A stretch of 64,000 nt of DNA from an uncultured Desulfobulbus sp. (GTDB taxonomy: Bacteria > Desulfobacterota > Desulfobulbia > Desulfobulbales > Desulfobulbaceae). The notes under the pieces were generated by a model that searched no databases, was not told the origin of the DNA, and saw only the letters and a list, made by a program, of their open reading frames with translations. The stretch's first letter is position 1, and each line of letters starts with the position of its first letter. Location of the stretch: NCBI RefSeq assembly GCF_963665445.1, contig NZ_OY762276.1, positions 2,555,501 through 2,619,500 on the forward strand, given 5' to 3'. The translations under genes and the position numbers were made by a program. Below are positions 26,830 to 35,474 of the stretch, in pieces.

Positions 26830-28536
26830 TTAGGACAGATGAGGATCTTCTGTGAGATTGAATTTTTTAATCCTCCTGTAGAGGGTAACCCGGTCAATCC
26901 CCAATATACGGGATGCTTTTGCTTTATTCCATGCGGTTTTCTTCAGGGCATCCAGGGTTTCCTGGGACACGATGTCTGATGTCTTATGAGGAGAACGGCG
27001 CACTCCTGGTATCTGCCTGATTTCCTGAGGCAAATGATCGAGCTCGATAATGTTTTTGTTGCACAGGACAAAAGCATGTTCCATGGCGTGCTCCAGTTCG
27101 CGGACATTGCCCGGCCAGCGGTATTTATTGAAGACTTTCAAAACGTCGGCTGAAATTGCTTCGATGGTCTTTTTGAATTTCAGATTGAATTTTTGGCGAA
27201 AATGTTCAACCAGCAGGGGGAGATCTTCAAGCCTTTCTCGCAACGGTGGTAAACGAATCTCAACCACCTTGAGCCGGTAGTACAGATCTTCCCGCAACTC
27301 GCCCCGGCTGACCTTCTCTTGGAGATTTTTGTTGGTTGCCGCGATCAAGCGTACGTTAACCTTGGTGGAGGTTGAACTGCCAACGCGCTCAAAGGTACTT
27401 TCCTCAAGCACGCGCAGCATTTTTACTTGTATGGTGGGCGAAATCTCACCAATTTCATCGAAAAATATAGAACCTCCATCCGCCCTGTCGAAGCGGCCTT
27501 CGTTATCCCTGATGGCGCCGGTAAACGAGCCCTTGACATGCCCGAAGAGTTCCGCCTCAAGCAGATGTTCGGGCAGCGCCGAACAGTTTACTTTAACCAG
27601 CGGTTTCTGGCTGCGGTCACCAGAAAAATGCAAGGCCTCTGCCACCAACTCTTTGCCCGTTCCGCTTTCTCCTGTGATGAGAACCGTGGTTTGCACATTG
27701 GCCAAGGCTTTGATCAGGGAGTACACCTGCTGCATCGGTTCGCTCTTGCCGACAAGGCGTTGAAACTGTTGGTGTTCTTTAAGTGTGTTTTCAAGATGAA
27801 CCACTTGGGTTTCATCATGGAGCACCATGACCACGCCGGATGCCAGTCCCTGTGGATCAAGGAGAGGCGAAGTCCGCAGACTGATTATCCGCGTTGCTTT
27901 TCTCCCCTGCTTGCATTCGATGCGTTTGGCCTCAATTGGGGTGCTTGAGCGTAAAGCCTGTTCAAGAATTTCGCTGCAGCTGCCCTTGCATCGGTTGGCG
28001 ATATCGCGGAAAGGCTGGCCGATATCATCCTGCGTAGCCCCACAGAGGTGCATAGCAGCCTCATTGAGCGCAATCACCACCACCTGTTGGTCAACGGTTA
28101 TGATTGCATCGTTAACGCTCCTGAAAATTGCCTCGAGATTGGCCCGGTATCGTTCTTTTTCTACGTGAGCATCCTTGAATTTCAATGCTATCCTGGTGAC
28201 ATACAGCAATGATTCCTGATTGACCGGTTTGGGAATATAATCAAAGGCACCAAGGCGAAGGGCCTCCGACGCGGTTTCCACACCTGGATCGCCGGTGATC
28301 ATAATGACCGGGCAGCTGAGGCCTCTGCTCTTGATCGCCCGCAAAACCTCGATTCCTGTTCCATCCTCTAAAATGATATCGGCAAAAACCACATCAAAGC
28401 TCGATTCCTCCAGTTCGGTCAAGGCTTCGGTACAGCTTGCGACTGTCGTGACGAGATGTCCGGCCGCCTTGAGGAATCGTTCGAAGGTAAACCGGATCGA
28501 TTCCTCATCATCAATGACCAGAATTCTTGCTCTCAT
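26830..28536 (-). CDS. sigma-54-dependent response regulator with PAS domain
   Basis: 568 aa. Receiver (1-120; Asp in VVFADIILEDG), a PAS domain (~130-235; EAIFRSVNDAIITVD), a sigma-54 AAA+ domain (~265-495) with Walker A GESGTGKE and the loop GSFTGA in place of GAFTGA, and a Fis-type helix-turn-helix (KASRILGIDRVTLYRRI). Serine in the GAFTGA loop is tolerated in some members. The PAS insert is unusual for NtrC types. It overlaps the kinase gene by 4 nt, forming a two-component operon. Likely target sites are the GTTGC dyads at 7482, 22243 and 26777. Confidence 0.92.
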   Translation of the reverse strand: MRARILVIDDEESIRFTFERFLKAAGHLVTTVASCTEALTELEESSFDVVFADIILEDGTGIEVLRAIKSRGLSCPVIMITGDPGVETASEALRLGAFDYIPKPVNQESLLYVTRIALKFKDAHVEKERYRANLEAIFRSVNDAIITVDQQVVVIALNEAAMHLCGATQDDIGQPFRDIANRCKGSCSEILEQALRSSTPIEAKRIECKQGRKATRIISLRTSPLLDPQGLASGVVMVLHDETQVVHLENTLKEHQQFQRLVGKSEPMQQVYSLIKALANVQTTVLITGESGTGKELVAEALHFSGDRSQKPLVKVNCSALPEHLLEAELFGHVKGSFTGAIRDNEGRFDRADGGSIFFDEIGEISPTIQVKMLRVLEESTFERVGSSTSTKVNVRLIAATNKNLQEKVSRGELREDLYYRLKVVEIRLPPLRERLEDLPLLVEHFRQKFNLKFKKTIEAISADVLKVFNKYRWPGNVRELEHAMEHAFVLCNKNIIELDHLPQEIRQIPGVRRSPHKTSDIVSQETLDALKKTAWNKAKASRILGIDRVTLYRRIKKFNLTEDPHLS

Positions 28537-30263
28537 GCCCCCACCTCGGTTTTGGTTTGATGAACCGGTAATACAACAATAACCCTGGTAAAATCTCCTT
28601 TGACGCTTTCAAAGATGAGTTGGCCGTCATGATCCGAAATAATTTTTTGGGTGATGTTTAATCCCAATCCTGTTCCTTTGCCGAACGGTTTGGTTGAAAA
28701 AAACGGCTTAGTCAGCATCGGCAATTCATGCTCGGCAATGCCAACCCCTTGATCGTGAAAGATGATACGCACACAAGGACGATCACGGATCGTCAAGGCC
28801 TTACCCGTGATTTCAAGGCGTTTGTTTTCGTGTCGTTCCGAATATTTTTCATTCAAGGCATACCGCGCATTGTTGATGATGTTGATGAAAACCTGCTGAA
28901 TCTGGTGAAAGTTCGCTTCGATCGGGGGTAGGTCATCATCCAAGCATATTTTGAGGAAGATGCCCTCTTTGCGGATTTGCGCTTGGGTAAGAACAATGGA
29001 TTCGGCGAGAACATCGGGAATGCTGGTACATCTTTTTTTTTGGCGTCTGTCCTGTTGCGCAAAGGAAAGCAGGGATTTGACGATCCGTCCGACACGCTCT
29101 CCTTCCTTGACAATGCGCGAGCCAATGTCTTGCTCCATGCTCTCAGGACTGCATTCGTTGAGCAGTATTTGGCCGTAGTTGATAATACCGGTAATGGGGT
29201 TGTTGATTTCATGTGCCACGCCAGCTGCTAATTCGCCCAGAGAAGCCAGATGCCCCGCCTGAATGGCCTCTGCCTGCAGGGCTATTTTCTCGGTAATATC
29301 GCTCACCAGCAGAAGTACACTACTGACGCTGTTCGCCTCCAGTATCGGGAAGGCCCTGATGTCGAGCACGGCGCCATTATACGTGGTCACTGCGACTTCA
29401 TTTTTTGCAGAATGGAAACATCGTGTTATCGGGCACTCTTTGGCGAGCACCGCATGCTCATGCAACAGCTTATAGCAGTATTGTTCCGCCGCATTGGAAG
29501 ATGTCCTTTGCCGCTCCAAGGCTTTGTCACTGTTCATCCAGAGTATTTTCTTTTCTGGGGAAAGGAGGATCAGGGTGTCGCTGATTGCATAGAGAAGCGT
29601 CTGGAATTCCTTGGAGAGTTTCCTGAATTTTCTTTCGCTTTCACTGAGTTCAAGCGTGCGCGTTGCAACACGATGTTCCAGTTTACTCTGTAATGCACGC
29701 AGTTCTTCCTCGGCAGCCTTCTTGTCCGACATGTCGGTGATTGAAGTCCGGCAAAGTAATCTGCCGTCCGCGTATTGGCAACGAACACTGTTGCACTGGA
29801 CATGCAGGTCAGGGCCGTTTCGTTGTTCCATTCTCAGTTCGCAGGTCTGCCGTTCGGGGCTCTGGAAAACCTGGTCAAGGTGGGCCCAAAAGGCAGGTCT
29901 ATCGTGGGCAACGACAAACAATGCCAAGGCCGAGTTGATTAAGCTCTTTCGCTCAGTGTCAAGCTGCCTGGCAATGGTGAGATTGGCTTCCACTATTCGC
30001 CCTTTTGGAGTCAATGTGACGTAGCCGACCGGGGCAAATTCAAAAAGATCCGTATACTTTTCCAGCGACTCACCAAGTTTATCCTGAGTCGCCCGGAGCT
30101 CCTCATTTTGCATCTCCAGTTCAATCTGATGCACTTGCAATTCATGAACAATTTTCTGAATTTCCAGCTCATTCATATTCAGGGAAGGAAGATCCTTTTT
30201 GCGATCCTCTGCAAGTCGGCGCAACTCGTAAAATCGATCTTGGTCTGATGAGTGCTCAGTCAT
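28533..30263 (-). CDS. PAS sensor histidine kinase
   Basis: 576 aa, no membrane segment, so a cytoplasmic sensor. An N-terminal coiled coil (QIELEMQNEELRATQDKL) leads to PAS domains at about 70-180 and 225-325. HisKA has the phospho-accepting His in LAAGVAHEINNPI. The HATPase domain has an N-box NIINNARYAL, DQGVGI and GKGTGLGL. It overlaps the regulator gene by 4 nt and is its cognate kinase. The N-terminal half is clearly related to the kinase-like protein at 31066. Confidence 0.92.
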   Translation of the reverse strand: MTEHSSDQDRFYELRRLAEDRKKDLPSLNMNELEIQKIVHELQVHQIELEMQNEELRATQDKLGESLEKYTDLFEFAPVGYVTLTPKGRIVEANLTIARQLDTERKSLINSALALFVVAHDRPAFWAHLDQVFQSPERQTCELRMEQRNGPDLHVQCNSVRCQYADGRLLCRTSITDMSDKKAAEEELRALQSKLEHRVATRTLELSESERKFRKLSKEFQTLLYAISDTLILLSPEKKILWMNSDKALERQRTSSNAAEQYCYKLLHEHAVLAKECPITRCFHSAKNEVAVTTYNGAVLDIRAFPILEANSVSSVLLLVSDITEKIALQAEAIQAGHLASLGELAAGVAHEINNPITGIINYGQILLNECSPESMEQDIGSRIVKEGERVGRIVKSLLSFAQQDRRQKKRCTSIPDVLAESIVLTQAQIRKEGIFLKICLDDDLPPIEANFHQIQQVFINIINNARYALNEKYSERHENKRLEITGKALTIRDRPCVRIIFHDQGVGIAEHELPMLTKPFFSTKPFGKGTGLGLNITQKIISDHDGQLIFESVKGDFTRVIVVLPVHQTKTEVGA

Positions 30264-31065
30264 ATCTGTACTCTCAGTCCCAATCCATTACGATTGGTAT
30301 TTTTTGTATGGGTGACTGGTTTTAAAAGACAGGCTGCCGTTTCTTTGCAGCAAATGGCCGAATGCATATACATAAAGGATAACATGTTGCGCAATGGTGC
30401 GCGAAACACTTCTGTTACATTCAACACTATTTATGGGAGAGTATAATAAAATAAGACGATGTTTTTTTGGCGTAACAACCGAAAAACGCTGAAGTTAATT
30501 TAAATAATGCGATTCTTTTGCAATAAGGCATTGAATTTGCCTTGTTCCCCGTAAGCGAAATGGATGCATATTCATACCACTCAGGCGATCTTTTTTAAAA
30601 GTTGCTGCTTAGTTTTTTTGTGTCGGCCCTTGTCGGATTTGAGGGCATATAGCAATTGTCCTTCTTGTAAAAATACAAGATGAAAACAATGCCTTGCAGT
30701 TTGCAACAAATTGTTTTCACTATAATTTATTTCGTATATGGATTGCGATGAAATCATGCCCGATAACCTGCGGCTTACCGACACGCATGACCCAACAATG
30801 TTTCGAACGGGCTTGCCGAGAAAATAGACAAAGAGGAAACTGTGCCTGTTTTTGCAACGGTAGCAAAAAACAAAGAAAAAGAGCTCCTTTATGTTTTGCC
30901 TGTCAGGCTGGAAATAAGTCGATAGAGCTTGATTTTATTCCACCGGAGGAGATCAACACAATAGTGCTGACAAGTTAAGCTCGTTACAGTGGTCAAGATC
31001 GCTTCTACAAGCCTCATTCATGGGCATGACATGGAGTAGATAATCAATAATATAAAATAATTATA
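30264..31065. other. long intergenic region between divergent signalling genes
   Basis: About 800 bp, AT-rich, between the leftward kinase and the rightward kinase-like gene; promoters for both must lie here. A GTTGCGCAA half-site occurs near 30385, but I see no -24/-12 pair at the spacing found elsewhere. The only candidate gene is the small Cys-rich frame at 30748-30978. Confidence 0.5.
30748..30978 (+). CDS. possible small cysteine-rich protein
   Basis: 76 aa, with eight cysteines (CPITC, QQCFERAC, CACFC, then CFAC) spaced like paired metal ligands, and a basic stretch KKQRKR between. The cysteine pairs suggest a zinc-binding regulator, but no clear ribosome site precedes the ATG and the gene stands alone in a long intergenic region. 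It may be spurious. Confidence 0.35.
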   Translation: MKSCPITCGLPTRMTQQCFERACRENRQRGNCACFCNGSKKQRKRAPLCFACQAGNKSIELDFIPPEEINTIVLTS

Positions 31066-32535
31066 ATGGTAGTTGTTTCGAAAAAATTGATACTGTCCAT
31101 GCAGTCAACAGCAACCAGCGGAGCTAAAATTTCGCACTATGACCATAGGGATTCTATGACTAATACCGCCAAATTTCGCGCCGTTGATTCCTCCTGCAAA
31201 CAGATTATTCCGGTTGGAAAAATGTACAAAGAAGAGGCTGTGTTATCCGAGCATCTTGCCGATCCGTCAAACGAACAATTACAGCAGAGATTCCGTGAGA
31301 TTCGGTTGCATCAGATTGGACTGGAGATGCAGAATGAGGAACTGCGTCTGGTCCGGGCAAAACTTGAGTCCTCGCGGATGCGTTTGATGGATCTTTATGA
31401 CAATGCGCCTGTGGGATATGTGACTGAAAGCGAAGCGGGGATAATTTTTGAGGCTAACGCCACCGCCGCCAACATGCTGAACGTGACCAAAAAATCCTTA
31501 TTCGACTCACCTTTGAGCTACTTCATTCTACCTGAAGACCAGGATACTTACCACCTCCACCGAAAGCAGCTTTTCGATACGCATGCGCCGCAGGTAATTG
31601 AAGTGCGAATGCTCCGGCCTGGAAGCTCTCCTTTTTGGGCTAGGCTGCAAGCGACAATAGTTTGCGAAGTTAGAACTCTGCCTACATGCCGCATTATCTT
31701 GAGTGATATTACCGCTTGCAAATTGGCCGAGCAACGGAGGGAAAAACAAAAAGATCAGCTGGCCCAGATGCAAAAGATGGAATCGATAGAGCGGTTGGCC
31801 GTCGGCGTGGCAAGCAAGTTCAACAACATGCTCGGGATTATTCTTGGCAACACGGAGATGGCTCTTGACCATGCCGCACCAGGAGAACCGTTCTTTTATA
31901 ATCTCCAGGAGATCGGCAAGGCTGTCGATCGTTCAGCCCAGCTCACCTGGCAGTTACTGTCCTTTGCTCGCATGCAGATCACAGCAACCGAATGCTTTGA
32001 TCTAAACAAAGCCGTAGAGGAACAACTATCTCATTTGCGACATCTGCTTGGCAAGGCCATCGACCTTGAATGGATTCCGGGTGCGGGCCTGTGGCCAGTC
32101 ACCATGGACATCACTCAAATTGAACAAATTTTAATAAATCTTGGCATCAATGCCCGCGACGCCATTAAAGAGGCAGGCCAAATAACAATTGAGACGGGTA
32201 ATAAGACCCTTGACCATGAAGACCACGCACTTCACCCGAATTTATTCCCGGGTGAATATGTGATGCTCATTGTACGCGATAATGGCTGCGGCATTGCGCA
32301 TGATGTCATGAACAGGCTGTTTGAACCTTTTTTCACCACTAAAACGATAGGACAAAGCAGTGGTATCGGACTAGCCATAGTGCACGGTATTGTCAAACAG
32401 AACGATGGATTCATCAACGTTATCAGTAAACAGGGCCAAGGGACCTCTTTTGAAGTTTATCTGCCACGCCTACCGATAATCAACATTTCCGACGAAAGGT
32501 GCGAACGCGCAGAACAATCAATAGGTGCAAAATGA
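31066..32535 (+). CDS. PAS histidine-kinase-like protein lacking the phospho-accepting His
   Basis: 489 aa at most; ATGs at 31099 and 31156 are possible later starts (AGGGA precedes 31156). A coiled coil (LHQIGLEMQNEELRLV) and a PAS domain (~105-225) are followed by a HisKA-like helix where the usual H-box reads LAVGVASKFNNML: the expected His-Asp/Glu pair is Ser-Lys. The HATPase domain looks intact (NLGINARDAI, DNGCGI, GQSSGIGLAI). No receiver follows. It may bind ATP without autophosphorylation and act as a decoy or partner of the 28533 kinase, to which its N-terminus is related. Confidence 0.82.
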   Translation: MVVVSKKLILSMQSTATSGAKISHYDHRDSMTNTAKFRAVDSSCKQIIPVGKMYKEEAVLSEHLADPSNEQLQQRFREIRLHQIGLEMQNEELRLVRAKLESSRMRLMDLYDNAPVGYVTESEAGIIFEANATAANMLNVTKKSLFDSPLSYFILPEDQDTYHLHRKQLFDTHAPQVIEVRMLRPGSSPFWARLQATIVCEVRTLPTCRIILSDITACKLAEQRREKQKDQLAQMQKMESIERLAVGVASKFNNMLGIILGNTEMALDHAAPGEPFFYNLQEIGKAVDRSAQLTWQLLSFARMQITATECFDLNKAVEEQLSHLRHLLGKAIDLEWIPGAGLWPVTMDITQIEQILINLGINARDAIKEAGQITIETGNKTLDHEDHALHPNLFPGEYVMLIVRDNGCGIAHDVMNRLFEPFFTTKTIGQSSGIGLAIVHGIVKQNDGFINVISKQGQGTSFEVYLPRLPIINISDERCERAEQSIGAK

Positions 32536-32594
32536 GCGTCGTTTATCGAGCAACAGAGATGCACAAAACATCATCCATGAATTGAAGGTGTAAT

Positions 32595-32816
32595 ATGAGG
32601 CCGACCATGAAGGACCAAACAGAAAAAACGTTTTATCAGATAAAAGGAAAAGTAAGGGAAGAAGCTGAAAAAATAACTAAAAATGATGAGAAAAAAGTCG
32701 AAGTAATCGCCGAAAAAAATGAAGGCGAAGAACTGGAAATACTTGGCGACACCGGGGAGGGGGGCTCGGAAGCAGTAGGAGGTGTGCCTCATTCATCGGA
32801 ACGCAACTTGACATAG
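32595..32816 (+). CDS. CsbD-like stress protein
   Basis: 73 aa, highly charged. The N-terminal pattern MKDQTEKTFYQIKGKVREEA fits the CsbD general-stress family (DQ...KGK.KE...K.T), while the acidic tail is longer and different. Starts at 32595 or 32607 are both preceded by purine-rich sequence. It is followed 24 bp later by the radical-SAM pseudogene. Function in the family is unknown beyond stress induction. Confidence 0.6.
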   Translation: MRPTMKDQTEKTFYQIKGKVREEAEKITKNDEKKVEVIAEKNEGEELEILGDTGEGGSEAVGGVPHSSERNLT

Positions 32817-32840
32817 GGCTTTGAAATAAGGAGCACCTCA

Positions 32841-34246
32841 ATGAATATTCTTCTGGTTTATCCACATTATCCAGATACTTTCTGGAGTTTTCGGCACGCC
32901 TTAAATTTTATCGGGAAAAAAGCGAGTTTTCCGCCCCTGGGATTGCTGACAGTGGCCGCAATGCTCCCAGGTGCATGGAACAAGAGGTTAATCGATTTGA
33001 ATGTTCGCTCTTTAACGGATAGTGATTTGCTGTGGGCGAACTACGTTTTCATCAGTGCCATGGATATTCAGAGGAAATCGGCCCGGGAGATTATCGCGCG
33101 CTGCCGTCTACTTGGCGTCAAGTCTGTAGCGGGTGGCCCCCTGTTCACGAGTTGTCGTGAAGATTTCCCGGAAGTGGATCATCTTGTGCTGGGCGAGGCT
33201 GAATGCACGTTACCCAGGTTCCTCGAAGACTTGGGAAATGGTACAGCTCAACGGGTTTATGTGGATGAGCGGAAGGCTGATCTGCAGGCCACTCCCGCAC
33301 CGCTTTGGGATCTGATCGACACAAAAAAGTATGCCGCCATGAATATTCAATATTCGCGCGGATGTCCCTTTGACTGCGAATTTTGTGACATCACTGCAAT
33401 GTTTGGCCATAGACCGCGCACTATATCGGTGATCGGGGTAAGCTTAAGCGCGAAGTCCTTCCTGGCTTGATCGACTGGATGGAGCAAAATGGACGACCGT
33501 TCTATTTCTACACTGAAGCGTCCATCGATCTCGCAGGTGATGCCCAGCTCATGGAGTTGATGGTCCGAGCTGGCTTTCAGGAGGTCTTTATCGGTATCGA
33601 AACTCCTTGTGAGGATTGTTTGATTGAGACAGGCAAGGCGCAGAATAGAAATCGTGATCTGCTGGCCGCTGTCCGTTGTATCCAACATTCGGGTTTGCAG
33701 GTACATGGCGGTTTCATTGTCGGGTTTGACAGCGATCCAGCTTCAATTTTCGATATGCAGATTCGTTTCATCCAGGAAAGCGGTATCGTCACCGCCATGG
33801 TCGGCCTGTTGAGCGCTTTGCGTGGCACGCGGCTTTACCAGCGCCTGGAGAAAGAAGGACGGTTGCTGGGCGCCACGACAGGGAACAATATGGATGGCTC
33901 CCTCAACTTTATTCCAAAGATGGAGATTAAAACGCTCATTTTAGGGTATCAGGGCATCCTCGATACCATCTATGCCCCGAGATACTATTATCAACGAGTA
34001 ATGAAGCTCTTTCGGGCGTATCGACCTTTGCAGGAAGGCAAATTTCACCTCCAACCTGGCTATATTGGGGCTTTGTTCAAGGCTATCCTTTTTCTAGGCG
34101 TGCTGGGGCGGGAAAGATTGTATTTCTGGAAGCTATTTTTCTGGTCACTTTTGAGAAAACCGCGACTTTTTCCACTAGCTATAACCTATGCCATTTATGG
34201 ATTCCATTTTAGGAAAGTGGCAGAGCAGATCATTAGGCATGGATAA
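32841..34246 (+). pseudogene. B12-binding radical SAM protein (DUF4070-type) with internal deletion
   Basis: The start reads MNILLVYPHYPDTFWSFRHA with a GGAG ribosome site. A B12-binding fold (~1-150) is followed by the radical-SAM cluster motif CPFDCEFCD. After RPRT the frame goes wrong and stops at 33470. The second frame opens before 33467 and, read back in frame, gives IGDRGKLKREVLPGLIDWME, the expected continuation in this family. The family segment between them, containing a VDDNF-like strand, is missing, so I infer a deletion of roughly 80-90 bp that also shifts the frame. The remainder (ASIDLA, GFQEVFIGIETP, GGFIVGFDSDP) is well conserved, so the loss is recent. Probably inactive. Confidence 0.82.
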
Positions 34247-34376
34247 ATTTTCTGGGCGTTTGAGCACTGGAGGTCTTAGAAAGACTGTGTTGTTGGCAAG
34301 AAAATGACATCATCGCGATTGCCCCGACAATAGGGTACTGAATGATTTTTTTGATTGTTCGGTGTTTTACCGTTAG

Positions 34377-34404
34377 CCCTAAAATGGGGTTAACCATTTT
34401 AGGG
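34377..34404 (+). promoter_or_regulatory. stem-loop in the cold-shock gene leader
   Basis: CCCTAAAATGG (34377-34387) pairs perfectly with CCATTTTAGGG (34394-34404), loop 6 nt. It lies 38 bp before the cold-shock ATG. There is no T-tract after it, so a leader structure affecting stability or translation, or an operator, is more likely than termination. Confidence 0.5.
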
Positions 34405-34442
34405 TGTGGCTTGATCACACAACGACTAGAGGAGTAGATGCA

Positions 34443-34643
34443 ATGGCTGAAGGAACTGTGAAATGGTTTAATGATTCTAAAGGGTTTGGCTTTATCGAGC
34501 AAAAAGGTGGCAAGGACGTTTTTGTCCATCATTCCGCTATTCAGGCGGAGGGGTTTAAGTCGCTCCAGGAAGGTGATCATGTAAAATTCGATGTGGAAGA
34601 CGGGGCCAAGGGACCTTCAGCAAAAAATGTAATAAAGTGCTGA
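34443..34643 (+). CDS. cspA: cold-shock protein
   Basis: 66 aa, a complete CSD protein: [17 protein letters not shown] (RNP1) and DVFVHHSAI (RNP2), ending [16 protein letters not shown] lies 8 nt before the ATG. It binds single-stranded RNA/DNA and melts structures in the cold or under stress. Flanked by a leader stem-loop and its own terminator, so monocistronic. The paralogue letter cannot be set. Confidence 0.93.
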   Translation: MAEGTVKWFNDSKGFGFIEQKGGKDVFVHHSAIQAEGFKSLQEGDHVKFDVEDGAKGPSAKNVIKC

Positions 34644-34667
34644 GTTTTGAGGCTCGGCACATCATGC

Positions 34668-34691
34668 AAACCCGCTTCATGCGGGTTTGTT
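34668..34691 (+). terminator. terminator of the cold-shock gene
   Basis: AAACCCGC (34668-34675) pairs with GCGGGTTT (34681-34688), loop TTCAT, followed by GTTG. It ends the cold-shock transcript 25 bp after the stop. The following T run is short. Confidence 0.65.
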
Positions 34692-34767
34692 GTCCAACTA
34701 TTCAAGCATTCACCTTTTTGATCATTTCCGAAATCAACCACTTGAGATCAATTCAAAGGAAGGCATC

Positions 34768-35121
34768 ATGAAACGAAAATTCGTTCTCTTGTTTTGCTTG
34801 ATGGTCACTTTATCTCTCCCCATGTGTTGCGTGATCGCAGCAGAACGAACCACAGTTCAGGAGATAAGGGGAAACCAAGAACCACAGGTCTATGGGAGCC
34901 AGCTTATGACACACGATGAGCGGGTCGAATACCAGAGGCAAATGCGAGAGGCAAAAACAGCAGAAGAACGTACCTCGCTCCGCCAGAAACATCATCAACG
35001 AATGCAAGAACGGGCGGCTGTTCGTGGAGTGACTTTACCCGAAGATCCACCATCCAGAGGGGGAATGGGAATGGGGGCTGGAGGCGATGGAATGATGAAT
35101 GGTGGTGATGCCAATCGTTGA
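34768..35121 (+). CDS. secreted small protein of unknown function
   Basis: 117 aa from the ATG at 34768, with AGGAAGG before it. A signal peptide (KFVLLFCLMVTLSLPMCCVIAA) is followed by the segment VYGSQLMTHDERVEYQRQMR and a Lys/Arg/Glu-rich helix (TAEERTSLRQKHHQRMQERA), then a Gly/Met-rich tail (GGMGMGAGGDGMMNGG). The YGSQLMT..ER..Y pattern recurs in small periplasmic proteins of many Proteobacteria, but no function is known to me. The Met-rich end could bind metal; that is a guess. Confidence 0.75.
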   Translation: MKRKFVLLFCLMVTLSLPMCCVIAAERTTVQEIRGNQEPQVYGSQLMTHDERVEYQRQMREAKTAEERTSLRQKHHQRMQERAAVRGVTLPEDPPSRGGMGMGAGGDGMMNGGDANR

Positions 35122-35192
35122 TGCGTTTTTTCTCATTCGATAGACGTAAGACGGAGCTTGTGCAAATTTTTTCTTGCGCGCATGCAAGGGTT

Positions 35193-35255
35193 AGAGGTCC
35201 TAAGGGGTGCGCATTCTAGAAGTCGCATTCCCTGACTTTTTAGGGCCTCTTTTTA
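35193..35255 (+). terminator. rho-independent terminator
   Basis: AGAGGTCCTAA (35193-35203) pairs with TTAGGGCCTCT (35240-35250) with one mismatch, followed by TTTTT. It ends the secreted-protein transcript about 75 bp after the stop. Confidence 0.7.
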
Positions 35256-35474
35256 TCTCTCAACGAAACTGATTTTGTTTCCAGTCGGTTGCATTCTGAT
35301 GAAAAAGGCAAAGAAGGACGGTTTCTCATGGGACTGTACGTTCACTCGACAAGAGGCATCCCCCAGGCAACCCCACCTTGTGTAAAGAAAACATTGCAGG
35401 CATTGTTTTCTGAGAAGAACGGTCATCGCTGAATTGGTCGTATCAGATTGTCGAAGCCTTTCAAGGAGTATCAC

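Noticed and set aside
30385-30393. A fourth GTTGC enhancer upstream of the histidine kinase
   Set aside because: Only one half-site and no -24/-12 pair at the 96-102 bp spacing seen at the other three sites.
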